Shown here piece after piece: positions 52,571 to 63,900 of a stretch of 64,000 nt of DNA (positions within the stretch are counted from its first letter, which is position 1; each line of letters begins with the position of its first letter). The position numbers and the translations under genes were made by a program. The notes under the pieces are model-generated. The model worked only from the letters and a program-made list of their open reading frames with translations. It had not been told where the DNA came from and ran no database searches. Origin of the DNA: Nomia melanderi (lineage: Eukaryota; Arthropoda; Insecta; Hymenoptera; Halictidae); NCBI RefSeq assembly GCF_051020985.1, contig NW_027475134.1, positions 2,170,001 to 2,234,000 on the forward strand, written 5' to 3'.

Positions 52571-55545
52571 CTGTTGATATCTCGGGTGCTATTAGAGATA
52601 GCGCAATAAACCAAAGTGCATTGTCTGTAGGAGGCCCAGGCGCATGAATCTGGCCAGCGGGAACGACCTCGGACCACCAGGGGCCGAGAAAACCACCGTC
52701 TCATGGGTCCGGACACTCAGGGTCAGGGGAAAATCCAATATATATCTGGTGATATCTCGGGTGCTATTACAGATAGCGCAATAAATCAAAGTGCATTGTC
52801 TGTAGGAGGCCCAGGCGAATGAATCTGGCCAGCAGGAACGACCTCCGACCTCCAGGGGCCGAGAAAACCACCGTCTCATGGGGCCGGACACTCAGGGTCA
52901 GGTGAAAATCCAATATATATCTGGTGATATCTCGGGTGCTATTACAGATAGCCCAATAAATCAAAGTGCATTGTCTGTAGGAGGCCCTGCCGCATGAATC
53001 TGTGCAGCGGGAACGACCTCGGACCACCAGAGGCCGGGAAAACCACAGTCTCATGGGGCCGGACTCTCAGGGTCAGGGGAAAATTCAATATATATCTGGT
53101 GATAGCTCGGGGGCTATTAGAGATAGCGCAATAAATCAAAATGCATTGTCTGTAAGAGGCACTGGCGAATGAATCTGTGCCGCAGGAACGACCTCGGACC
53201 ACCAGTGGCCGAGAAAATTACAGATATTCGGAATCCGTCACCCAAGGTCATGTAAAAATCCAGCATATATCTGGTGATATCTCGGGTGCTATTACAGATA
53301 GCGCAATAAATCAAAGTGCATTGTCTGTAGGAGGCCCAGGCGAATGAATCTGTGCAGCGGGAACGACCTCGGACCACCAGAGGACGAGAAAACCACCGTC
53401 TCATGGGTCCGGACACTCAGGTTCAGGGGAAAATCCAATATATATCTGGTGATATCTCGGGTGCTATTAGAGATATCGCAATAAACCAAAGTGAATTATC
53501 TGCAGGAGGCCCTGGTGCATGCATCTGTGCAGCGGGAACGACCTCGGACCACCAGTGGCCGAGAAAATTACAGATATTCGGAATCCGTCACCCAAGGTCA
53601 TGTAAAAATCCAGCAAATATCTGGTGATATCTTGGGTGCTATTAGAGATAGCGCAGAAAACCAAAGTGCATTGTCTGTAGGAGGCCCTAGCGCATGAATC
53701 TGGGCAGCGGGAACGACCTCGGACCACCAGGTGCCGAGAAAACCACCGTCTCATGGCGCCGGACACTCAGGGTCAGGGAAAAATCCAATATATATCTGGT
53801 GATATCTCGGGTGCTATTAGAGATAGCGCAATAAATCAAAGTGCATTGTCTGTAGGAGGCCCAGGCGCATGAATCTGGCCAGCGGGAACGACCTCGAACC
53901 ACCACGGGCCGAGAAAACCACAGTCTCATGGGCCCGGACACTCAGGGTCAGGGGAAAATCCAATATATATCTGGTGATATCTCGGGTGCTATTAGAGATA
54001 GCGCAATAAATCAAAGTGCATTGTCTGTAGGAGGCCCAGGCGCATGAATCTGGCCAGCGGGAACGACCTCGAACCACCAGGGGCCGAGAAAACCACAGTC
54101 TCATGGGCCCGGACACTCAGGGTCAGGGGAAAATCCAATATATATCTGGTGATATCTCGGGTGCTATTAGAGATAGCGCAATAAACCAAAGTGCATTGTC
54201 TGTAGGAGGCCCAGGCGCATGAATCTGGCCAGCGGGAACGACCTCGGACCACCAGGGGCCGAGAAAACCACCGTCTCATGGGTCCGGACACTCAGGGTCA
54301 GGGGAAAATCCAATATATATCTGGTGATATCTCGGGTGCTATTACAGATAGCGCAATAAATCAAAGTGCATTGTCTGTAGGAGGCCCAGGCGAATGAATC
54401 TGGCCAGCAGGAACGACCTCCGACCTCCAGGGGCCCAGAAAACCACCGTCTCATGGGGCCGGACACTCAGGGTCAGGGGAAAATTCAATATATATCTGGT
54501 GATATCTCGGGGGCTATTAGAGATAGCGCAATAAATCAAAGTGCATTGTCTGTAAGAGGCACTGGCGAATGAATCTGTGCCGCAGGAACGACCTCGGACC
54601 ACCAGTGGCCGAGAAAATTACAGATATTCGGAATCCGTCACCCAAGGTCATGTAAAAATCCAGCATATATCTGGTGATATCTCGGATGCTATTACAGATA
54701 GCGCAATAAATCAAAGTGCATTGTCTGTAGGAGGCCCAGGCGAATGAATCTGTGCAGCGGGAACGACCTCGGACCACCAGAGGCCGAGAAAACCACCGTC
54801 TCATGGGTCCGGACACTCAGGTTCAGGGTAAAATCCAATATATATCTGGTGATATCTCGGGTGCTATTAGAGATATCGCAATAAACCAAAGTGAATTATC
54901 TGCAGGAGGCCCTGGTGCATGCATCTGTGCAGCGGGAACGACCTCGGACCACCAGGGGCCGAGAAAACCACCGTCTCATGGGTCCGGACACTCAGGGTCA
55001 GGGGAAAATCCAATATATATCTGGTTATATCTCTGGTGCTATTACAGATAGCGCAATAAACCAAAGTGCATTGTCTGTAGAAGGCCCTTGCGAATGAATC
55101 TGTGCCGCAGGAACGACCTCGGACCACCAGTGGCCGAGAAAACCACCGTCTCATGGGTCCGGACACTCAGGGTCAGGGGAAAACCCAATATATATCTGGT
55201 GATATCTCGGGTGCTATTACAGATCGCGCAATAAACCAAAGTGCATTGTCTGTAGAAGGCCCTTGCGAATGAATCTGTGCCGCAGGAACGACCTCGGACC
55301 ACCAGTGGCCGAGAAAACCACCGTCTCATGGGTCCGGACACTCAGGGTCAGGGGAAAACCCAATATATATCTAGTGATATCTCGGGTGCTATTACAGATC
55401 GCGCAATAAATCAAAGTGCATTGTCTGTAGGAGGCCCTTGCGAATGAATCTGTGCCGCAGGAACGACCTCGGACCACCAGTGGCCGAGAAAATTACAGAT
55501 ATTCGGAATCCGTCACCCAAGGTCATGTAAAAATCCAGCAAATAT
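52571..55545. repeat. 17-monomer higher-order repeat, copy 2
   Basis: Matches copy 1 at +2,975 bp throughout. I noticed only two differences: G at 50166 against A at 53141, and C at 50409 against A at 53384. That would be roughly 99.9% identity, but I did not compare every base. Type C blocks fall at 53218, 53568, 54618 and 55493, each 2,975 bp after its partner. The high identity implies a recent duplication, or an assembly duplication. Confidence 0.93.
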
Positions 55546-56088
55546 CTGGTGATATCTTGGGTGCTATTAGAGATAGCGCAAAAAACGAAAGTGCATTGTC
55601 TGTAGGAGGCCCTAGCGCATGAATCTGGGCAGCGGGAACGACCTCGGACCAACAGGGGCCGAGAAAATCACCGTCTCATGGAGCCGGACACTCAGGGTCA
55701 GGGAGAAATCCAATATATATCTGGTGATATCTCGGGTGCTATTACAGATAGCGCAATAAATCAAAGTGCATTGTCTGTAGGAGGCCCAGGCGAATGAATC
55801 TGTGCAACGGGAACGACCTCGGACCACCAGGGGCCGAGAAAACCACCGTCTCATGGCGCCGGACACTCAGGGTCAGGGAAAAATCCAATATATATCTGGT
55901 GATATCTCGGGTGCTATTAGAGATAGCGCAATAAATCAAAGTGCATTGTCTGTAGGAGGCCCAGGCGCATGAATCTGGCCAGCGGGAACGACCTCGAACC
56001 ACCAGGGGCCGAGAAAACCACAGTCTCATGGGCCCGGACACTCAGGGTCAGGGGAAAATCCAATATATATCTGGTGATATCTCGGGTG

Positions 56089-56741
56089 CTATTCGAGATA
56101 GCGCAATAAACCAAAGTGAATTATCTGAAGGAGGCCCTGGCGCATGCATCTGTGCAGCGGGAACGACCTCGCACCACCAGGGGCCGAGGAAACCACCGTC
56201 TCATGGGGCCGGACACTCAGGGTCATGGAAAAATCCAATATATATATGGTGATATCTCGGGTGCTATTACAGATAGCGCAATAAATCACAGTCCATTGTC
56301 TGTAGGAGGCCCTGGGGCATGAATCTGGCCAGCGGGAACGACGTCGGACCACCAGGGGCCGAGAAAACAACCGTCTCATGGGGCCGGACACTCAGGGTCA
56401 GGGAAAAATCCAATATATATCTGGTGATATCTTGGGTGCTATTACAGATAGCGCAATAAACCAAAGTGAATTATCTGCAGGAGGCCCTGGCGCATGCATC
56501 TGTGCAGCGGGAACGACCTCCGACCACCAGGGGCCGAGACAACTACCGTCTCATGGGGACGGACACTCAGAGTCAGGGAAAAATTCAATATATATCTGGT
56601 GATATCTCGGGTGCTATTACAGATAGCCCAATACTTCAATGTGCATTTTCTGTAGGAGGCCCTGGCGCATGAATTTGTGCAGCGGGAACGACCTCGGACC
56701 ACCAGGGGCCGAGACAACCACAGTCTCATGGGGCTGGACAC
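56089..56741. repeat. Block epsilon, copy 1
   Basis: Markers include CACCACCAGGGGCCGAGG, GGGTCATGGAAAAATCC, AATCACAGTCCATTGTC, GGGGCATGAATCTGGCC, GAGACAACTACCG, AAAATTCAATATATATC and TCAATGTGCATTTTCTG. Most of this recurs at 58015-58664, offset 1,923 bp (11 x 175 - 2). The two lost bases are single-base deletions near 56755 and 57107 (GGTCAGGGAAAATTCAA). A related monomer near 37.5 kb also has CAATGTGCATTTTCTG. Confidence 0.8.
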
Positions 56742-58014
56742 TCAGGGTCAGGGAAAATTCAACATATATCTGGTGATATCTCGGGTGCTATTAGAGATAG
56801 CGCATTAAACCAAAGTGAATTATCTGCAGGAGGCCCTGGCGCATGAATCTGTGCAGCGGGAACGACCTCGGACCACCAGGGGCCGAGAAAACCACCGTCT
56901 CATGGGGCCGGACACTCAGGGTCTGGGAAAAATCCAATATATATCTGGTGGTATCTCGGGTGCTATTACAGATAGCGCAATAAATCAAAGTGCATTGTCT
57001 GTAGGAGGCCCTGGCGCATGAATCTGGGCAGCGGTAAGGACCTCGGACCACCAGGGGCCGAGAAAACCACAGTCACATTGGGCCGGACACTCAGGGTCAG
57101 GGAAAATTCAATATATATCTGGTGATATCTCGGGTGCTATTAGAGATAGCGCAATAAACCAATGTGAATTATCTGCAGGAGGCCCTGGCGCATGAATCTG
57201 TGCAGCGGAAACGTCCTCGCACCACCAGGGGCCGAGAAAACCACCGTCTCATGGGGCCGGACACTCAGGGTCAGGAAAAAATACAATATATATCTGGTGA
57301 TATCTCGGGTGCTATTACAGATAGCGCAATAGATCAGATTGTATTGTCTGTAGGAGGCCCTGACGCATGAATCTGGGCAGCGGGAACGACCTCGGACCAC
57401 CAGGGGCCGAGAAAACCACCGTCTCATGGGGCCGGACACTCAGGGACAGGGAAAAATCCAATATATATCTGGTGATATCTCGGGTGCTATTAGAGATAGC
57501 GCAATAAACCAAAGTGAATTATCTGAAGGAGGCCCTGGCGCATGCATCTGTGCAGCGGGAACGACCTCGGACCACAAGGGGCCGAGAAAACCACCGTCCC
57601 ATGGGGCCGGACAGTCAGGGTCAGGGAAAAATCCAATATATATGTGGTGGTATCTCGGGCGCTATTACAGATAGCGCAATAAATCAAAGTGCATTCTCTG
57701 TAGGAGGCCCTGGCGCATGAATCTGGCCCGCGGGAACGACCTCGGACCACCAGGGGCCGAGAAAACCACCGTCTCATGGGGACGGGCACTCAGGGTCAGG
57801 GGAAAATCCAATATATATCTGGTGATATCTCGGGTGCTATTAGAGATAGCGCAATAAACCAAAGTGAATTATCTGAAGGAGGCCCTGGCGCATGCATCTG
57901 TGCAGCGGGAACGACCTCGGACCACAAGGGGCCGAGAAAACCACCGTCTCATGGGGCCGGACACTCAGGGACAGGGAAAAATCCAATATATATCTGGTGA
58001 TATCTTGGGTGCTA

Positions 58015-58664
58015 TTACAGGTAGCGGAACAAATCAAAGTGCATTGTCTGTAGGAGGCCCTGGCGCAGGAACCTGTGCAGCGGGAACGACCTCGCACCAC
58101 CAGGGGCCGAGGAAACCACCGTCTCATGGGGCCGGACACTCAGGGTCATGGAAAAATCCAATATATATCTGGTGATATCTCGGGTGCTATTACAGATAGC
58201 GCAAACAATCACAGTCCATTGTCTGTGGGAGGCCCTGGGGCATGAATCTGGCCAGCGGGAACGACCTCGGACCACCAGGGGCCGAGAAAACCACCGTCAC
58301 AGTTGGCCGGACACTCAGGGTCAGGGGAAAAGCCAATATATATCTGGTGATATCTCGGGTGCTATTAGAGATAGCGCAATAAACCAAAGTGAATTATTTG
58401 CAGGAGGCCCTGGCGCATGCATCTGTGCAGCGGGAACGACCTCCGACCACCAAGGGCCGAGACAACCACCGTCTCATGGGGCCGGACACTCAGGGTCAGG
58501 GAAAAATTCAATATATATCTGGTGATATCTCGGGTGCTATTACAGATAGCCCAATAAATCAATGTGCATTTTCTGTAGGAGGCCCTGGCGCATGAATTTG
58601 TGCAGCGGGAACGACCTCGGACCACCAGGGGCCGAGAAAACCACAGTCTCATGGGGCCGGACAC
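58015..58664. repeat. Block epsilon, copy 2
   Basis: Repeats GCACCACCAGGGGCCGAGG, GGTCATGGAAAAATCC, CACAGTCCATTGTC, GGGGCATGAATCTGGCC and CAATGTGCATTTTCTG. Monomers between the copies include a two-monomer duplication at 57490-57600 and 57840-57950 (TTATCTGAAGGAGGCCC with CCACAAGGGGCCGAG). Confidence 0.8.
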
Positions 58665-58889
58665 TCAGGGTCTGGGGAAAATTCAATATATATCTGGTGA
58701 TATCTCGGGTGCTATTAGAGATAGCGCAATAAACCAGAGTGCCTTATCTGCAGGAGGCTCTGGCGCATGAATCTGTGCAGCGGGAACGACCTCGGACCAC
58801 CAGGGGCCGAGAAAACCACCGTCTCATGGGGCCGGACACTCAGGGTCAGGGGAAAGTCCAATATATATCTGGTGATATCTCGGGTGCTA

Positions 58890-59230
58890 TTACAGATAGC
58901 CCAATAAATCATAGTGCATTGTCTGTAGGAGGCCCTGGCGCATGAAACTGGGCAGCGGGAACGTCTTCGGACCACCAGGGGCAGAGAAAACCACCGACAC
59001 ATGGCGCCGGACACCCAAGGTCATGTAAATACCCAGGATGTATCTGATGATATCTCCGGTGCTATTAGAGATAGCCCAATAAATCAAAGTGCATTGTCTG
59101 TAGGAGGCCCTGGCGCATGAATCTGTGCAGCGGGAAGGACCTCGGACCACCAGGGTCCGAGAAAACCACCGTCACATGGGGACGGACAGTCAGGGTCAGG
59201 GAAAAATCCAATGTATATGTGGTGATATCT
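58890..59230. repeat. Three-monomer duplication with type D monomer, copy 1
   Basis: Contains CATGAAACTGGGCAGCGG, GGGAACGTCTTCGG, ACCGACACATGGCGCCGG, ACACCCAAGGTCATGTAA, ATACCCAGGATGTATCTG and ATGATATCTCCGG. Type D keeps a type A-like m63-m82 but has a type C-like CCCAAGGTCATGT, so it is a mosaic. The same run recurs 525 bp downstream. Confidence 0.85.
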
Positions 59231-59414
59231 CGGGTGCTATTACAGATAGCGCAATAAATCAAAGTGCATTGTCTGTAGGAGGCCCTGGCGCATGAATCTG
59301 TCCAGCGGGAACGACCTCGGACCACCAGGGGCCGAGAAAACCACCGTCTCATGGGGCCGGACACTCAGGGTCAGGGAAAAATCCAATATATATCTGGTGA
59401 TATCTCGGGTGCTA

Positions 59415-59754
59415 TTACAGATAGCCCAATAAATCAAAGTGCATTGTCTGTAGGAGGCCCTGGCGCATGAAACTGGGCAGCGGGAACGTCTTCGGACCAC
59501 CAGGGGCCGAGAAAACCACCGACACATGGCGCCGGACACCCAAGGTCATGTAAATACCCAGGATGTATCTGATGATAACTCCGGTGCTATTAGAGATAGC
59601 CCAATAAATCAAAGTGCATTGTCTGTAGGAGGCCCTGGCGCATGAATCTGTGCAGCGGGAAGGACCTCGGACCACAGGGGCCGAGAAAACCACCGTCACA
59701 TGGGGACGGACAGTCAGGGTCAGGGAAAAATCCAATGTATATGTGGTGATATCT
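59415..59754. repeat. Three-monomer duplication with type D monomer, copy 2
   Basis: Matches 58890-59230 at +525 bp (3 x 175). Differences include GATAACTCCGG for GATATCTCCGG and a 1-bp loss in GGACCACAGGGG near 59677. A further type D monomer follows at about 60340-60465 (ACCGACACATGGCGCCGG, CCCAGGATGTATCTG). Confidence 0.85.
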
Positions 59755-60564
59755 CGGGTGCTATTACAGATAGCGCAATAAATCAAAGTGAATTATCTGC
59801 AGGAGGCCCTGGCGCATGAATCTGGCCAGCGGGAACGACCTCGGATCACCAGGGGCCGAGAAAACCACCGTTCCATGGGGCCGGACAGTCAGGGTCAGGG
59901 AAAAATCCAATATATATGTGGTGATATCTCGGGCGCTATTACAGATAGCGCAATAAATCAAAGTGCATTCTCTGTAGGAGGCCCTGGCGCATGAATCTGG
60001 TCCGCGGGAACGACCTCGGACCACCAGGGGCCGAGAAAACCACCGTCTCATGGGGCCGGACACTCAGGGTCAGGGGAAAATCCAATATATATCTGGTGAT
60101 ATCTCGGGGGCTCTTAGAGATAGCGCAATAAACCAAAGTGAATTATCTGAAGGAGGCCCTGGCGCAGGAACCTGTGCAGCGGGAACGACCTCGGACCACC
60201 AGGGGCCGAGAAAACCACCGTCTCAGTTGGCCGGACACTCAGGGTCAGGGGAAAAGCCAATGTATATGTGGTGATATCTCGGGTGCTATTACAGATAGCG
60301 GAACAAATCAAAGTGAATTGTCTGTCGGAGGCCCTGGCGCATGAAACTGGGCAGCGGGAACGTCCTCGGACCACCAGGGGCCGAGAAAACCACCGACACA
60401 TGGCGCCGGACACCCAAGGTCATGTAAATACCCAGGATGTATCTGATGATATCTCCGGTGATATTAGAGATAGCGCGATAAATCACAGTGAATTATCTGC
60501 ACGAGGCCCTTGCGCATGAATCTGTGCAGCGGGAACGACGTCGGACCACCAGGGGCCTAGAAAA

Positions 60565-60935
60565 CCACCGACACATGAGGCCGGACACCCAAGGTCATGT
60601 AAAAATCCAGAATATATCTGGTGATATCTCGGGTGCTATTATAGATAGCGCAATAAATCAAAGTGCATTGTCTGCAGGAGGCCCTGTCGCATGAATCTGT
60701 GCAGCGGGATCTACCTCGGACCACCAGGGACCCAGAAAATCACCGACACATGGGGCCGGACACCCAAGGTCATGTAAAAATCCAGAATATATCTGGTGAT
60801 ATCTCGGGTGCTATTATAGATAGCGCAATAAATCAAAGTGCATTGTCTGCAGGAGGCCCTGTCGCATGAATCTGTGCAGCGGGATCTACCTCGGACCACC
60901 AGGGACCCAGAAAATCACCGACACATGGGGCCGGA
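60565..60935. repeat. Two adjacent, nearly identical monomers
   Basis: The run CAGAATATATCTGG, GCTATTATAGATAGCGC, CTGCAGGAGGCCCTGTCGC, GCGGGATCTACCTCGG, CCAGGGACCCAGAAAATC and ACCGACACATGG is present twice, 175 bp apart. This looks like a single-monomer duplication in otherwise diverse surroundings. Confidence 0.85.
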
Positions 60936-60999
60936 CTGTCAAGGTCAGGGTAAAATCCAATATATATCTGGTGATATCTCGGGTGCTATTAGAGATAGC

Positions 61000-63900
61000 G
61001 CAATGAATCAAAGTGCATTGCCTGTAGGAGGCACTGGCGAATGAATCTGTGCAGCAGGAACGACCTCGGACCACCAGGGGCCGAGAAAATTACAGATATT
61101 CGGAATCCGTCACCCAAGTTCATGTGATTATCCAGCATATATCTGGTGATATCTCGGGTGCTATTAGAGATAGCGCAATAACTCAAAGTGCATTGTCTGT
61201 AGGAGGCACCGGCGAATGAATCTGTGCAGCGGCAACGACCTCGGACCACCAGGGGCCGAGAAAATCACCGTCTCATGGGGCCGGACTGTTAGGGTCAAGG
61301 AAGAATACAATATATATCTGGTGATATCTCGGGTGCTATTAGAGATAGCACAATAAACCAAAGTGAATTATCTATAGGAGGCCCTGGCGCATGAATCTGT
61401 GCAGCGGGAACGACCTCGGACCACCAGGGTCCGAGAAAACGACCGTCTCATGGGGTCGGACACTCAAGGTCAGGGAAAAATCCAATATATATCCGGTGAT
61501 ATTTCGGGTGCTATTACAGATAGCGCAATAAATCAAAGTGCATTGTCTGTAGGAGGCCCTGGCGCATGGATCTGTGCAGCGGGAACGACTTCGGACCACC
61601 AGGGGCCGAGAAAACTACCGTCTCATGGGGTCGGACACTCAGGGTCATGGAAAAATCCAATATATATCTGCTGATATCTCGGGTGCTATTACAGATAGCG
61701 CAATAAACCAATGTGCATTGTCTGCAGGAGGCCCTGGCGCATGAATCTGTGCAGCAGGAACTACCTCGGACCACCAGGGGCCGAGAAAATAAAGATATTA
61801 GGACTCCGTCACCCAAGGTCATGTAAAAATCCAGCATATATCTTTTGATATCTCGGCTGCTAATACAGATCGCGCAATAAACCAAAGTGAATTGCCAGCA
61901 GGAAGCCTTGGCGCATGAATCTGTTCAGCCGGATCGACCTCTGACCACGAGGGACCGAGAAAACCATCGACACCTGGGGCCGGACTGTCAGGGTCAAGGT
62001 AAAATCCAATATATATCTGGTGATATCTCGGGTGCTATTAAAGATAGCTCAATAAATCAAAGTGCATTGTCTGCAGGAGGCCCTGGCGCATGAATCTGTG
62101 CAGCGGGATCGACCTCGGACCACCAGGGGCCAAGAAAATCACCGTCTCATGGGGCCGGACTGTTAGGGTCTGGGAAAAATCCAATATATATCTGGTGATA
62201 TCTCGGGCGCTATTTGAGATAGCACAATAAACCAAAGTGAATTATCTATAGGAGGCCCTGTCGCATGAATCTGTGCAGCGGGTACGACCTCGGACCACCA
62301 GGGTCCGAGAAAATCACCGTCTCATGGGCTCGGACTGTCAGGGTCAGGGAAAAATCCAATATATATCTGGTGATATCTCGGGTCCTATTAGAGATAGCGC
62401 AATAAACCAAAGTGAATTATCTATAGGAGGCCCTGGCGCATGAATCTGTGCAGTGGGTACGACCTCGGACCACCAGGGGCCGAGAAAACGACCGTTTCAT
62501 GGGGTCTGACACTCAGGGTCGGGGAAAAATCCAATATATATCTGGTGATATTTCGAGTGCTATTACAGATAGCTCAATAAATCAAAGTGCATTGTCTGCA
62601 GGAGGCCCTGGCGCATGAATCTGTGCAGCGGGATCGACCTCGGACCACCAGGCTCCGAGAAAATCACCGTCTCATGGGCTCGGACTGTCAGGGTCAGGGA
62701 AAAATCCAATATATATCTGGTGATATCTCGGGTCCTATTAGAGATAGCGCAATAAATCAAAGTGCATTGTCTGCAGGAGGCCCTGGCTCATGAATCTGTG
62801 CAGCGGGATCGACCTCGGACCACCAGGGGCCGAGAAAATCACCGTCTCATGGGGCCGGACTGTTAGGGTCAGGGAAAAATCCGATATATATCTGGTGATA
62901 TCTCGGGTGCTATTAGAGATAGCACAATAAACCAAAGTGAATTATCTATAGGAGGCCCTGTCGCATGAATCTGTGCAGCGGGAACGACCTCGGACCACCA
63001 GGGGCCGAGAAAACCACAGTCTCATGGGGTCGGACTCTCAGGGTCAGGGAAAAATCCAATATAAATCTGGTGATATCTCGGGTGCTATTAGAGATACCGC
63101 AATAAATCAAAGTGCATTGTCTGTAGGAGGCACTGGCGTATGAATCTGTGCAGCAGGAACTACCTCGGACCACCAGGGGCCGAGAAAATCACAGATATTC
63201 GGAATCCGTCACCCAAGATCATGTAAAAATCCAGCATATATCTTTTGATATGTCGGGTGCTATTACAGATCGTGCAATAAACCAAAGTGAATTGCCTGCG
63301 GGAAGCCTTGGCGCATGAATCTGTTCAGCCGGATCGACCTCGGACCACGAGGGACCGAGAAAACCATCGCCACATGGTGCCGGACTGTCAGGGTCAGGGA
63401 AAAATCCGATATATATCTGGTGATATTTCGGGTGCTATTAGAGATAGCGCAATAAATCAAAGTGAATTATCTGCATGGGGCCCTGGCGCATGAATCTGTG
63501 CAGCGGGATCGACCTCGGCCCACCAGGGGCCGAGAAAACCACCGTCTCATGGGGTCGGACACTCAGGGTCGGGGAAAAATCCCGTATACATCTGGTGATA
63601 TCTCGGGTGCTATTACAGATAGCGCAATAAATCAAAGTGCATTGTCTGTAGGAGGCCCTGGAGCGTGAATCTGTGCAGCGGGATCGACCTAGGACCACCA
63701 GGGGCCGAGGAAACCACCGTCTCATGGGGTCGGACACTCAGGGTCGGGGAAAAATCCCATATACATCTGGTGATATCTCGGGTGCTATTAGGGATAGCGA
63801 AATAAACCAATGTGCATTGTCTGCAGGAGGCCCTGGCGCATGAATCTGTGCAGCGGGATCGACCTCGGACCACCATGGGCCGAGAAAGTCACCGTCTCAT

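Larger units (their letters stand above)
34100..56000. repeat. Second domain: GGTCCGG and type C rich monomers
   Basis: About 125 monomers with a composition different from the left half. Frequent markers are CATGGGTCCGGACACTC at m73-m89 (rare or absent to the left), CCAGGCGAATGAATCTGGCC, TGTGCCGCAGGAACG, CCAGTGGCCGAG, and the hybrid AACCAAAGTGCATTGTC at m155-m170. Thirty of the 43 type C blocks I found lie here. PstI sites (CTGCAG at m170-m175) are much sparser than in the first 30 kb. The domain shows its own short higher-order duplications. Confidence 0.85.

Noticed and set aside
49596..55545. Calling the 17-monomer duplication a certain assembly error
   Set aside because: The two copies carry at least two fixed differences (50166/53141 and 50409/53384), so they are not a simple verbatim copy. 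An assembly cause cannot be excluded from sequence alone and is listed as a test.
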